The notes under the pieces were generated by a model that searched no databases, was not told the origin of the DNA, and worked only from the letters and a program-made list of their open reading frames with translations. Positions 41,737-53,367 of a DNA stretch of 64,000 nt are shown here, piece after piece. Source of the DNA: Clonostachys chloroleuca (taxonomy: Eukaryota > Ascomycota > Sordariomycetes > Hypocreales > Bionectriaceae); contig JBANAY010000003.1 of the NCBI GenBank assembly GCA_037952775.1, positions 14,012,001-14,076,000 of the forward strand. Reading direction: 5' to 3'. Position 1 is the first letter of the stretch, and each line of letters opens with the position of its first letter. The position numbers and the translations under genes were made by a program.

Positions 41737-42834
41737 GATACATAGGGCAAGGGAGCTGGAATTTTATGGACTATAGTAGATTTATTTACACAGAATTGCT
41801 ACAGTAGTAGATCGCTTCGCTTCAATCTTTTCTTGCCCCCTACGAGAAATCTTAGCGACTCCTCGTTGCGCATCCCATGTCTGTAACCTCTCTTTACTGA
41901 GCTTTTGTCCCCTAACCCAGCGGCCCTCTCCTTCCCTCGTCTAAGCCACTCGAGCTTGCATTTAAGTAACCCCTCTTCCTTCCCTTTTCCCCTGTACCCT
42001 AGAATTTCAAGGTCATAATTTAGGTGCTGGCAGAGCATACGTTGTATTGTCGGAGCTGGCTATCAGCAATCGGCTTTTTAATACCCAAATTCCGGCGGAG
42101 CCATCAAGCCACCCAAGGAGACCCCAACCTTGCCATGCCTGAAGAATCTCATCTTCTGTAAGATGTTTGTGACTAGCTCAAAACCCTGCTCCGTATTTCA
42201 AACGTACTAATTTCAGACGGCAATGGATTCACATTGATAATGCACATACAGAGAGGGTGATCTAACAGCTGCATTTAGTCATGACCGTTACAATTTCTCT
42301 TCAAAGCACTTGGGGGAAGTGTTAGTGGAAAGGGGAGGAGTGGCAGAGAGGATCAAATGGCTAACATGATCACTAAGCGTTTGCCAGCGTGACAAATTCC
42401 GCATAGGTGATAATACAGGGTGGTCGGTTGGGATATTGTCGTAAGCCCGGGCTAGCTAGGCATGGTGCTCTGCCATATTGGAAGCCATGCCGAGATCCTG
42501 GTCATTGGATGACATTATCATTCCGCCTTTTAAGTCTCCCGCTCCTGGAAATAATAGGTGTCGTTGAAGGTCAGAAATTTTGCAATAGGCACTCTCTCTA
42601 GATAGACTTTGAACAAAATGAGTATCAAGGCATAAACTTGGTAACACTATAGGTGCATATATATATTAGTAGGAAAATATTTCAACCTCAGTTCTAAAAA
42701 CATCTATTTCGCTCCTCTTAGTACACCACGAATATAGAAATAGGCGTGGCAATGCACAGCCGTAGTATCTTGCGAGGTAGAAACGTCCATGGAGCGGCTT
42801 AGCTTTACCATCTCGGCTGTTGTTTCTCTTGTAT
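41737..42834. other. Intergenic, nothing recognised
   Basis: Only short shadow frames; TA-rich near 42655-42670. Confidence 0.4.
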
Positions 42835-43069
42835 TTACTGATAGTAGTTTGAAACCAGACCACGCACATTATCTACCCGCCAAGGCCAAAGGCCGTCCAC
42901 CTTGCCATGACTCAAATCCGGCGTACACTGAGTAGCCAATGGGGGTCCAAAATGTGAGCCTAGCCTGGGCAGATTACCATCCTTGTACCATTCTTTGGCG
43001 GGTAATCCTTCAAAGGCTGAAGCGGAAATATTGAGGGCAAATTCGGCGAGAGCTGTTGCATTCGAACCC
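42835..43069 (-). pseudogene. Exon-like fragment of unknown gene
   Basis: After a GTCACAG acceptor-like site at 43070 the minus strand stays open for about 78 codons (SNATALAEFALNISASAFEG, LPAKEWYKDGNLPRLGSHFG, GLWPWRVDNVRGLVSNYYQ) to TAA 42835-42837. Composition suggests a secreted or enzymatic protein C-terminus; upstream exons were not found. Confidence 0.3.
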
Positions 43070-44454
43070 CTGTGACTTGGTAACTCTCAAGTATAAAACT
43101 ATCCATGAATCATTGGACTTCAGAATCCTCAGCCGATGCTAATCCTTATCTCTCGTCTCATCCTCATAATTCTGCGCTTCTATGACTAAAATAGACATAG
43201 AGAGTTTCGGCTACAAATACAACTATTACTAGTATGGTACCAGAGTGAAATCCAACCGTGCACATTTTTAAGAAACGAGAAATAGCGACCCATATACCCG
43301 CAACTACTACAGGGTCAGGGGGGTTGCGAGGGCGCGAGGGTATTGCTTGAGAGAGACAAGTGGGCTTGTATTTGACTGGCCTACTATCTATCTCCCTTCC
43401 TTCCTCCTCTCTTCCCCAGCTGTGTGTGTAACCCCGTGCTGTGTGCTCGTGAGATTCCAGCTAGATGTTACGGCGGTTTCGGTCGCTATTCTGCACCGAA
43501 ATACATCTTCCGAAGAGGAATAGCAGCCAGTGGCTGTAGTACTTCTTGACACTGCTTGCAATTTCATCGTCTAAGCCCTCCTCTTCAAAGTGCTCTTCAA
43601 AGAATTCCGTTCTCTTAAGAACGTGGCTGCTGAACCTAAGCTGGGCAAGCAGCTCGATTGAATTGAGATCTAAAGGATCTTAAGTTTTAAATTGGCCTAC
43701 TGCCTTGGTAGCGCTTAATAGCTAGTGATCACTGTTATCAATCTTAGGTAGCCTAGGGATTGATGACTTGATTAGCTTGTGACCCCCCTAGTAGTAGGCA
43801 CTAGCACTACTGGTTTGACTTGAGCCATCTTGATATCGGTGTGTGCCTTCAGTGTGCTGATGATCATAGATTCAGGGTCGATTGGGCGAGACGCAGGCCT
43901 GACTGGATCTTAAGAAGGACTTAACGTGTGTGACGATGAAGGCAGCAATTCGCGAGATAGACGGGATATGAGATATCGGATGGGCTTGGGCTGTGTTGGT
44001 CAGTCAGCCTGAGGATTACAGCCTTCAAATAGAAGGAAAGGAGGATTTTAGGGTTCATGAAGGAGTCGTGAGGCTATGCAAAAAGCCCTGTTTGATAAAT
44101 TACCAGAACATCTATGTTTGTATCATTTTTAGATGTTAGATTATCTGCATAGGAAATTCGGCAACAGTCTCAGAGAGATCAATCGAGCGTGCTCTACGAG
44201 CCCGAGGATGGACTGGAACGGTACTTCATCGAGTCGCACAGCAACGGGATGCCGACCTTCAAGACCACTATCTGCATAGAATTTCAAAATATATACGTAT
44301 CGTGTCAACTTGTACGTATATATATATTTATTTGATGAGTCTGGATGGCACAAGTCTGGCTTGTTATATGCATAGAAATAACCCCTGCTAAAAGAATTAT
44401 CTAACAATACTTGCGACACCTATTTCTCCTTTTACTGTATGTACAGTACATATA
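43070..44454. other. Intergenic, nothing recognised
   Basis: Contains CT-rich and ATATATATATTTA tracts and no supported frame. Confidence 0.4.
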
Positions 44455-44485
44455 CAGGGTTGACCGAAAGGAGTGTCCGCTTTTT
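44455..44485 (+). repeat. 31-bp terminal inverted repeat, left
   Basis: CAGGGTTGACCGAAAGGAGT followed by GTCCGCTTTTT. It is the exact inverse of 51336-51366 and preceded by TA (44453-44454). Related termini occur at 25913 and 55346. Confidence 0.9.
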
Positions 44486-44730
44486 CTCTTTATGTAGTAT
44501 TACAATTATTAGAACCCCAATTAGCCACATGTGGCTGACACAGTGTTTGTACCGTCTTCCACATGTTCCTAAGCTAGTCTAAAAATGGCCCTCATTGTGT
44601 TGCAAATCAATCGCTGCTAGTTCAGGTACTCGGTGGCCCCCCAGACTTAATTCCCCAGTTCCCTCGTTTCTTCCAAAGTCAATTTTGGCTTTTTACAACC
44701 CAACCGTAACTGATTCTGTATGCAGCAATA

Positions 44731-45694
44731 ATGGCACGACATCTAACTAGCTCTAAGCACAAGCAGATCAAAGCTCTACTTCACGCTGAAAAATCAGCCA
44801 AAAAAATAGCAAGAAAAGTCGAATGCAGCGAATGTGCTATCCGTTGAATATGCTCAAACCTGCATCGTTTTGGAACCACTCAACTGCCTCCGAATAGAAC
44901 TGGGCGCTACCGAAGTATATCACCACGTATGCTAGAAGCATTATGCCATAAATTAATGAAGAGACCATGCATGTATCGCGAGGAAATGAAACTATTTTTA
45001 CAGCTTGAGTTTGAAGTAGATGTATTGCTCAGTAGCATTACTCATGCTTTACACACTAGGAAGTGGTCAAATAAGTCAACTCGCCAAGTTGCAAACCAAA
45101 GGAACTCATTGCTACGACATCTATACCATCACAAATTAGCAAAGTACAAGTCCTACCACTTGATATACATTGATGAGTCTGGTTGCAACACTTCAACAGT
45201 GCAATGACGCAAGGGCTGGGCTCCTGTAGGAACAACTCCAGTCCAGACAGCAGAGTTCAAACATAAGAAGAGGCATCAATTTATTACAGCTTATACTCAA
45301 GAAGGAGTAATGCTTTCGCGTATTTTTAAAGGTTCAACTGACCATATCATATTTAAGGACTTCATTAAACAGCTGCTTCGCCATTGTGGCAGGTTCCTAC
45401 AGCCCAAGTCTGTTCTAGTTATGGATAATGCTAGCTTTCATAGGCCATCACAACTCAGGGATTTATGTTCTCCTGCAGGTGTGGAGATTCTCTTCCTCTC
45501 CTATATACTCCCCAGATTTAAACCCTATAGAAGAGCATTTTGGTGAAGTAAAGGAATATATAAGAAAGGAATAGTATAAACAAGATACCAAAGATCTCCT
45601 GTTTGCAGCATTCTTGAAATGGTGCATCCATCAAGTAGGGATTAAGAAGGATAGCGCAGAGGGTCACTTCTCTTATTCAGGAATTACAATATAG
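44731..45694 (+). pseudogene. Tc1/mariner transposase, broken
   Basis: DD34E-type transposase cutting and pasting at TA. From ATG 44731: helix-turn-helix region (HLTSSKHKQIKALLHAEKSA), first Asp in LIYIDESGCN, second Asp in LVMDNASFH, and the third residue in SPDLNPIEEHFGEVKEYIRK, which lies in another frame. Spacing between second Asp and Glu is 34. In-frame stops occur at an Arg-like position near 44847 (TGA), after STVQ (TGA, about 45207) and after IRKE (TAG, about 45570), and one frameshift lies near 45505. TGA/TAG from CGA/CAG fits C-to-T decay. Inactive. Confidence 0.85.
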
Positions 45695-46204
45695 TTATGA
45701 GCATAAATAGCTTCCTCTTTTACAATACCCTTCCAAATTGTAAAGATACCCCACATAGTGTCAATTTACCATTTTGGATACTGTGTACATTCCTGGTGTC
45801 CGTCCTTGACTTCCGGAATAATGCTTTGCCGTTATCTAATATCGGCCATCGCTCCCGGAGTGTGTCCCTGGCGTTGAGACGTGGCAAACTTGGGCCTTGC
45901 ATCCTCCACGTAGGGACCAGTCCGGCTAGCGGCCCACCACCAAATGCCTGGAGGAACTGTCTAGTGTTGTTCTTCTGTAGAGAAACGGGCAGATACTAGG
46001 GAAACTTGGTGTGCAACATAAACAACCAATCGGAAATGAGACTGGCTCCGTTGCGGCTGAGCGTTAGGCGCCGATCAAGGCGGACATTGGGCTGAAGGCG
46101 ATTTCCCTCCTTAAGACTCAAATTCCTTAGCAATCATATGCCATTAGCGCTCTAATTTGCCTCCTCGGACTCCAATTCTGCCCTCCCCTATACCTCCTCG
46201 CACT

Positions 46205-47573
46205 ATGTATTTATACGAACCTTTGCCGCTGGGCAGTGCGGTTGCTCCGACTTCTGCCCCATCAAGACGAGAAATCCCCCCTAGAATGTAAGCTCATTAC
46301 ATTCTCGTTGTTAGACCAGGGAAGCAGCCATCCATACGAGGCATTGTCATATGTGTGGGGATCAGAGGACAACAAACGGCCTATCTATATAGGCGACAAT
46401 GACGAGCTCTGTGTCACAGCCAACCTGCACGCTTCCCTGAGACACCTTCGGCATTGCTTTCTAGAAAGAATCCTATGGATCGATGCTATCTGCATCAACC
46501 AAGCCGACAACGATGAAAAGGGGAAGCAAGTTCAGTCTATGACAAAGATCTATGCCAAAGCAAGTCGAGTAATATGTGGCTTGTAGACCCACCAGGCAAC
46601 GGAGATGAAGCGGACAACGGTGATCAAGTGGACAGCGGAGGCGAAGCCCTCGAAGCAATTCGTGCTGCTGCTGAAGAGCAGCGCGTGGGTACTCAGGTGG
46701 ACGAACGGAACGAGCAAGCGATCCTCACTCTGCTTAGACGTAAATGGTTCCAGCGCATCTGGGTAAGTGATAGGCGGTTGATAATATGGCAAAGCTGCTA
46801 TTGACAAAGTTGATACAGGTCGTTCAAGAAGTTGCTGCAGCTCGACATATCCTGATCAAGTGCGGTTCCACAGAAATCGACGGAGATGCGTCCTGCACAG
46901 GCCTAAGCGTACTTGAGCCGTTCAAAACGCGTCCAGACCTAATCCCTCCGACAACCGACCTCATAAAAGGCGCAGTCTTCCGGCGGCGACATGACAAAGA
47001 TGACACTAACCAGGATTTCCTTAAATATCCGCCCTCCAGTTCAGCTAGTGGATATGTACCACACTCGCGAGGCTATCAACCCTCTCGACATGGTTTATGC
47101 CTTGCTTAGCATGAGCTCAGATGATCTTGGGATCGAAGCCAACTACGAATCTTCGTGGAAAGACCTATTTCGGGAATTTGTCAACTCCAGCCTCTCCAAT
47201 CCGGTGTCCGTCAGCACATGGGACGCCAAGGAGGTAACAGTGATAGAAGCTAAGGGCTGTATTCTTGGCGAAGTAACCTCAGATGGGGAGGACGTGGAAA
47301 TCACTTGGAAGTGGAAGACTGCACCTGGCCATTCCAATGCGAAAGGGGAACAAAGCTCTCGGTTCACCTCCCAGCCCTCAGGAAAGGCCATCGAGAAAGG
47401 CGATATCGTCTGTCTTCTGGAAGGTGCATAAACGTCGACAACAATCGTCAGGCTCCCCAACGGTTTTTCGACCATTATCAGGATTGCAGGTCCCCCTACA
47501 GACCGTCTGCCAAGATGGTTCAAAGAATCGGCGACAGGGGGGCGGAGTTCTCGGCAGAAGTGTTACTTGTAAA
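46205..47573 (+). pseudogene. HET domain protein, frameshifted
   Basis: HET domains trigger cell death in fungal heterokaryon incompatibility. ATG 46205 gives MYLYEPLPLGS; the frame then shifts near 46237 to RLLRLLPHQDEKSPLECKLI, HPYEALSYVWGSEDNKRPIY, ERILWIDAICINQADNDEKG and KIYAKASRVI. A one-base loss near 46577 moves to the frame holding EALEAIRAAAEEQRVGTQVD and KWFQRIW. An intact intron 46763-46818 (GTAAGT...ACAG) joins VVQEVAAARHILIKCGSTEI. A further shift near 47000 leads to RPPVQLVDMYHTREAINPLD, MVYALLSMSSDDLG and SVSTWDAKEVTVIEAKGCIL. A TAA after CLLEGA (47428-47430) is followed in frame by TIVRLPNGFSTIIRIAGP. At least three shifts and one stop: dead gene. Confidence 0.85.
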
Positions 47574-48009
47574 TGATGTTAGCAATGCGAAAATCAAGGA
47601 TGAAGTGCAGACTGATACTTACGGCATAGTGACGACGGACAGTGGTGATGAATTAAAATCTGCTGTTCACAAGTCAGTGAAACCTTGTGCAGAAATGCCA
47701 GCCAAAGAATCAACTTACGGAACGAAGAGATGTATGATGAAAGAAGAAAGAAAAGATCAATTACACGGAACGAAGTGCTCTTCTTATAACTACGAATTGA
47801 CTGCTCTCTGAGCGTGGCCAATTGACAGTTTGACTATTGTTTATAATGTTTACTATTGTACTCAAGATGGACCATTGTTCATTGACACAATAAGCATCAG
47901 AACTCTTAGCCAATCTTCACATTCACCATTGACCTATCTACAATACTTTTTCTATTTCTTAACGAAACTTTGAGGTGCGTTCAATTGATCCAAACCGCCC
48001 ATTGAGATC

Positions 48010-48026
48010 GGTCTGGGGGGGGGGGT
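48010..48026. repeat. Short poly-G tract
   Basis: About ten G following GATCGGTCT near 48016, in the intergenic region before the small Cys gene. Confidence 0.6.
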
Positions 48027-48086
48027 GTTAAACCCACTGCAGAATATGCACCTGCTATTTGTATATATCACACTGTTATGAGGTTC

Positions 48087-48161
48087 GGGCCGATAGGCGC
48101 GCCACTGGTGGTGCAACACGTGACACTTATTTGCACAACCAGTGGCGCGCCTATTGGGCCC
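48087..48161. repeat. Near-perfect inverted repeat, about 30-bp arms
   Basis: Arms 48087-48116 (GGGCCGATAGGCGCGCCACT...) and 48131-48161 are inverse copies with few mismatches around a 14-nt spacer, each carrying GGCGCGCC. Flanked by short direct repeats (ATGAGGTTC). Looks like a foldback or miniature transposon. Confidence 0.8.
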
Positions 48162-48402
48162 CATGAGGTTCTGGTGATTATCTAAGTTCAGGAGTGCTAC
48201 GTCATGTGACCTGAGTGCATGCCTTAAAGCCTGAGGCACTAGTTTTGCAAATAACCCACATAAAAGAGGGGTTACGAACAAGGATCATGGATTAAGCAGA
48301 TCAATCAATAACAACATAAGTGCAATTTCCCAATTCGGTTCAACAGCTCTTGGCCTTTATTCTTTGAAAGCTTTCGACTATCCAACCGGTCGAGTTGCGG
48401 AC

Positions 48403-48654
48403 ATGGCCTTTTGGGACGACCTCGTCAAGACTATCCAAAACATCCCGTTCGCGGGCTCAGTGGTCTCGACCCCTATCCGCACCTTTATTTCGGTGCACGC
48501 CGAGTACGCCTGCCCCGTTGGCCACCGAAATTGCAACTCCATGACGGGCGGGGACGCCTTCTTGCAAAAATACCAGTGCAATGAACCCGGTTGTGGCCAA
48601 GTCTTCTTCTACGGCGACATTGCTATAAAGGGCTATTATTCTGGCAACCCTTGA
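48403..48654 (+). CDS. Small Cys/His protein, possible zinc-binding
   Basis: 83 residues from ATG 48403 (the frame upstream begins with TTG). The N-terminal half is amphipathic (MAFWDDLVKTIQNIPFAGSV). The C-terminal half has CPVGHRNC and CNEPGCGQVF, a C-x(6)-C ... C-x(4)-C arrangement that could bind one zinc. No signal peptide. Family not recognised; intact. Confidence 0.5.
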   Translation: MAFWDDLVKTIQNIPFAGSVVSTPIRTFISVHAEYACPVGHRNCNSMTGGDAFLQKYQCNEPGCGQVFFYGDIAIKGYYSGNP

Positions 48655-49585
48655 CTGAGGGGTCCGGAAAGTTGAAGGCATGTCCACCCTCATGCGACGC
48701 TCTGCCAAGGCTCAATTTAAGGGGATGCGATCCCCTTGAATGCGCGAAGCCGCCTGATGCATGGTAGTTATACACCGCGGCCGTGACGGGAAAAAGGTAA
48801 CGAGCAGTAATTGTGTTGGTTGTGTTTTTGTTATTGAAAGTGCGGGGTTCCGAGGAAGCCTGGTAAATAGTCTAGGTGTAACTACAATACCATGTACATA
48901 TGCGTACAGCAACTGAAGTAACGACGATCAATATAGCTACCGAATTCTTTCGTCCAATAGCATCTGAAACCATCCCGTAGAAGAAACACGGCAGGATTGG
49001 CCAATCCAGATAGACGCCGTGTTGAGAAAGTCCCGCCAGATCTGGGTTAGGTATTGTTGAAATAAGTCTGTACTGGGCAAAGTGGGCCCTGTCCCTCTGT
49101 GTCCTACTATGTACCTGAGAGTACCTGAAATTTTGATAGTCTCAGCGTATATTCTGTATGTGTTACAGTGTTGTGCAAAAGGATGTTCCTCTTTGGAACA
49201 ATGTTGCAATCTTTTACGCTACCCAACATAGTAAGGATTTGCTGGCTTACGCACTGATGGGAAAACTCATGGAAGGTACTGGCAGTTAGCCCGCACTGTA
49301 GCTAGTGGAGACTGCTGTACTTAAAATAGCTATGCAATCCGTGTACTTGCAATTACATCAATGTACATTACACTCGGATGCAATAGCTAATAGTGGCTGT
49401 TGCGGGTGGGTCCAAGGGTGGGGATGGTTACAGTTTTGGATTTAGTGAGGTTTACTCTTGTACCGCAAAGTATCTAGTTTAGGTTACAGAGAAAGATTGT
49501 AAGTAGAAAGCGGAACATGGTTTTGCACAAAACTGTAGAATATCCAACAAAATAACTTAATATAAATATGTACTTAATCAGGAAA
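48655..49585. other. Intergenic, nothing recognised
   Basis: No supported frame. Confidence 0.4.
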
Positions 49586-50716
49586 CTACTGTTTACTATT
49601 AACCCATTCATCCACCATGCTAACCCACTGGTCGGCAATACCACAAGGGATTTTATTGGATGTAAAAAATTTTGTCTCTTCATCCTGTGCCTTAAAGATC
49701 CGCTCTAGTGTAAGTCGCGCTCTCAATGTAAGATCAGCAACAGCATAGAAGTCTTTTCTCCAGCTCTCATCGCCCACTTGACTGCAATGCCAATCGCAAT
49801 ACTCGCGCACAGCGTTATCCCGATGACCCTTAATCTTGATCTTCTTAGCTGGAGCTGCCGACTCAGCTCCTGGCATCACATTGGTGATATTAATCTGTGG
49901 AACATCAGCCTGCTTCCGCTTTGAAGGCGGATTCATAATTTTGTTCTAATAGTGTTTTGGGAGGTCACTATGCTCATTAAATTTACCACCCTTTTCAACA
50001 TATTCCACAATTTTCAGCAAGATGTTGGTTGCTACTAGTTAGCGAATTCCAGTATCTAGATAACGCCAGCAGTATGGACCTACATCGCATCCAGCTCCAG
50101 GACATTCAAGGAGATTATACATACGTTCCCAGATCGGTACCTCATCTGTGGAGCCTTCAAGGTTTTGAATGGAAGCTCTCTCATTGAGTTGAGCTGCTGT
50201 TGCACTTCGTCCGCTACACTTCATTGATTGTATCTGCTGACCTGTCTCTTTGTATATAAAGATAATCTTAACAGTGAGCTTCCTCCCCTTATGTACAAGG
50301 TTAGACCAGCTTTCAATCTGGTCATCAATCTGGCTCCATCTGATGTCGAGACCGGTAAACCGCTTCAGAACGTCGTCTTCGCCTCGCGCGTTGATCGCTA
50401 TGGTTATTTGAGTTTCATCAGGCTCATAGTTGTTTCCTAAACCTTTTTCTCTCACTACTGCATCAATCTCTGACCTGAGACTGTTCTCCCAATATACACT
50501 AGGATAGTCTTGGATATTCTGTAATGCATTCCCTGTCAGTTTGTTTAGCCGGGTCTTTTTTGAACAAAGCGTCCAATTTATAGTATAGGTGGGACATTTA
50601 GAATAGCGTTGGCTTGTCGCATGACCTTGACTCTCAGCAGCCATAAGGGCCGAGACATCAAAATTATCACCCTCATCCAGCCACTGGCTGGAATCATCCA
50701 GAATAGCGTTACTCAT
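49586..50716 (-). pseudogene. Recurrent fungal protein of unknown function, two stops
   Basis: One reading frame from ATG 50716 (MSNAILDDSSQWLDEGDNFD) to a stop at 49586-49588. It is interrupted only by a TAA after WRYLDTGIR (50039-50041) and a TAG before NKIMNPPSKRK (about 49949). Conserved-looking blocks are DEVPIWERMYNLLECPGAGC, LLKIVEYVEKGGKFNEHSDL, PQINITNVMPGAESAAPAKK and DNAVREYCDWHCSQVGDESW, with RARLTLERIFKAQDEETKFF near the end. Such proteins occur in many copies in Eurotiales genomes; role unknown. It points inward from the right 31-bp terminus. Confidence 0.55.
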
Positions 50717-51040
50717 GCTGCAGTGGCGAACTGGAGTTGTGTAGGTTGCAAACTCTCGTCCAAACTGGACGAGCAGAGAACGCTGTAGAAGCGAGTGCGC
50801 AACAAAGACAACCTGACCCACTTCTTGGACTTTCCAATGCCTTCCATGACGCATTCTTGCAACAACTAACATAACAACAACCAACAGAGTGGGGCTCAAG
50901 AGGAACAAACAAAATCAACTGACCTGGGTCCATAGCCATTTAGGACTTTCTCCCTTATATTAGGCGTTAATTGAAAAGCAGTAAACTAGAAAAAAATTGC
51001 TAGCAAAATCAAGATGGCAGAGGGATGGTTATCTAGCATT

Positions 51041-51108
51041 AAGCAGCGACTCTGATCAAGCAGCAACTCTGATCAAGCAGCAACTTTGATCAAGCAGCAA
51101 CTCTGAAT
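51041..51108 (+). repeat. 17-bp tandem repeat, four copies
   Basis: Units AAGCAGCAACTCTGATC with one or two changes each, in the interval between the decayed gene and the right inverted terminus. Confidence 0.9.
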
Positions 51109-51335
51109 ATAAAATCAACCGCGGCCATAGAGACTAGCGCACTAGGCCCAGGTTGTGGGAAGTTGGGCCAGGTTGCTGGCCTTAATATATACACGGCAAG
51201 TAACAAAGGAAGGGCTATGACTCATTGTGGGCCAACAAAAGTGTGACTTTGCTGTTACTGTGTTACATTTTTATCCACACTATGGTCAAGCCACATTTGC
51301 CTAAAAATGGCCTTTTTTAAAAGTGTTACTAAACA

Positions 51336-51366
51336 AAAAAGCGGACACTCCTTTCGGTCAACCCTG
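51336..51366 (-). repeat. 31-bp terminal inverted repeat, right
   Basis: Exact inverse of 44455-44485, followed by TA (51367-51368). Flanking DNA (TGTACATACAGTATGTACA) is itself palindromic and resembles the left flank (TACTGTATGTACAGTACATA). Confidence 0.9.
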
Positions 51367-51642
51367 TATGTACATACAGTATGTACAAGGAAATCTGTTA
51401 AGATTGTGTTTATATGGCTCGAGACCCTAAATTAAGGCCCCGGGACCCAAATCCGACAACCTAGGTCCATTTAAAGGTCATTCGTAGCGCTTTTGAACCG
51501 TAAAAGTCTTTATTTGGGGTAGAAATTAAGACTGGTCCTTAGTTTCGTCCTTTTCATTTACTGGCGAAGGATATAAATATCTGTTGAACCAGGCCTAGTT
51601 GACCTTTGATCCTCACAACGATAGAACTATCTAAGACAAGAC

Positions 51643-53367
51643 ATGGCTCAAGAAAACTCCCTGAACAATTCTGAAGGTCAAGCAGGACAGGACTATAAAG
51701 ATGAGATAACGCAGGAGATAGAAGTCCTAGAGGATCAAACTTCTGGCATGGCAAACCCGGATTTGCTACAGGCACTCAAAATTGCCATGGAGCAACAAAT
51801 AACCGATGATGCAATGAATAATATAAGAGCTATGGTTACAAACAACTACCATGCGCATTTCCAAAACGAACTCAACAACGCTGGCCGTGAGGGAAATGTT
51901 CGAAGATTCGTTTTACTACGGCAGGCGTTACAACCGGAGTCATTCTCCAAACCAAATTTTATTAAACTAAATGAGTTGTTGAACGGAAATCAGGAGTTTC
52001 ATGATGTGGAAGGAATAACAGCATTCTACAAATTTGAAATCGACAACCAAATCAAAATAGCCGAACAAGCCGGAGACACAGACACCACCGCCATTCTGTA
52101 CGAAGCTATGCAACTACCCGTTATAACACAAGAAACAATGATGGACATTAAAAAAGAGCTTGGAGATAAAAACATAAAATTGGAACCAGTAACTTCTCCC
52201 AAGGGAGTAACATTCACTGGAGTCAATAGACCTCCTGTGAAAGGGTTGGACCCGAATCAAGGCCCCGATGTCGGCAGAACTAGTCAAATGCACCATGTCC
52301 AAGGAACTGAGGAAGATGATCAATTTCGGGATAATGAAAACCTAACAGCACTAGTGACACTACCTGGACGAGGAACAAACTCCAGTTGTAAGACTGTCGG
52401 TTGGATCCCAGGGACATCGAAAAACAAAAAGGCCTACGCCTTCATCAACAGGTATGGGCCCAAAAACTCTGCAGTACATCGTCTTCAAACATTCGCAAGT
52501 GTTGGTTATAAGTATCCAGAGTCGGAAAAAGTGGATAGCTTACAAAGTAACGCAAGTCATCTGGAGAACCCCGGTGATTATCTTTGTGCGATATATGCTG
52601 TTGCTTGGTTCGGCTGGAAGGGTGAACCCGTTTCGGAGGCTGATTTAGAATTACTGGATCCTCGTAGTGGTTGCAAGAATTTCAGAAAGAGGACACTTAT
52701 GCAGGTGGCTTGGCGTTATGAAGATAACACTATAAAAAAGAGTTGGGTAGTTAGGGGAGTTGTGCGGAAGGCATGGGGCTTGGCGTATGCTGATGGCCAA
52801 ATTTTCGAGGCTGCAAAAGTAGCTGAGAAACGCCACGATATGTGGAAAAATGATGATCGCAAGGGGTTCGAAAGATCACCCTCCGCTCCTTTATTCGAAC
52901 ATAGCCGCAACCAGCGGACCGGATCTAGACCTAGGAGACTATCAGCTAAACCACCTCGTTCAGAGTCTATTCAATCCTATCGATACCCACACTCTTCAGC
53001 ACCTGATCTCACTGATGAATCTGATGCATCTTCTGATTCCCTGTACCGGTCTCGCCATTTCTCCCAACCCGCTCGGCAACAGACACGCCGGGAGACACCA
53101 CCTTCTATGTATCAACCCGACTTCTTCCATTCGTTGCCTCATTCACCTTCTCCCCCGCGTTATCCAACTCGATCTACTCGTCAGCGTCCGGAAATAAGAA
53201 AGTCAACGGGAGAGATGGAAGATTACCTTCAAGCATGGATGGAAGCGTTTTCCTTACAGGATTTTCAAAACCTAAGTAACGAAAATCGGGCGCAGTTTAT
53301 AGAAGATTGGATGTGGCGGAAGCAGCAATTAGGGTACGAGGGAAAGAGTACGTATCGTAGCCACTAA
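51643..53367 (+). CDS. Orphan protein, 574 aa
   Basis: Intronless frame from ATG 51643. The N-terminal 180 residues are helical and polar (DLLQALKIAMEQQITDDAMN, RFVLLRQALQPESFSKPNFI, TAFYKFEIDNQIKIAEQAGD). A central domain, about 240-400, is aromatic and globular (VGWIPGTSKNKKAYAFINRY, GDYLCAIYAVAWFGWKGEPV, VVRGVVRKAWGLAYADGQIF). The C-terminal 150 residues are Ser/Arg/Pro-rich and probably disordered, ending in a short helix (EDYLQAWMEAFSLQDFQNLS). No signal peptide or membrane segment. Family not recognised. The complete long frame shows it is intact amid decayed neighbours. Starts about 275 nt after the right inverted terminus. Confidence 0.6.
   Translation: MAQENSLNNSEGQAGQDYKDEITQEIEVLEDQTSGMANPDLLQALKIAMEQQITDDAMNNIRAMVTNNYHAHFQNELNNAGREGNVRRFVLLRQALQPESFSKPNFIKLNELLNGNQEFHDVEGITAFYKFEIDNQIKIAEQAGDTDTTAILYEAMQLPVITQETMMDIKKELGDKNIKLEPVTSPKGVTFTGVNRPPVKGLDPNQGPDVGRTSQMHHVQGTEEDDQFRDNENLTALVTLPGRGTNSSCKTVGWIPGTSKNKKAYAFINRYGPKNSAVHRLQTFASVGYKYPESEKVDSLQSNASHLENPGDYLCAIYAVAWFGWKGEPVSEADLELLDPRSGCKNFRKRTLMQVAWRYEDNTIKKSWVVRGVVRKAWGLAYADGQIFEAAKVAEKRHDMWKNDDRKGFERSPSAPLFEHSRNQRTGSRPRRLSAKPPRSESIQSYRYPHSSAPDLTDESDASSDSLYRSRHFSQPARQQTRRETPPSMYQPDFFHSLPHSPSPPRYPTRSTRQRPEIRKSTGEMEDYLQAWMEAFSLQDFQNLSNENRAQFIEDWMWRKQQLGYEGKSTYRSH

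Noticed and set aside
43052..43075. tRNA-like T-loop word (GGTTCGAAT)
   Set aside because: The flanking bases do not pair into a T-arm and no D- or anticodon arm is present; no tRNA found in the window.
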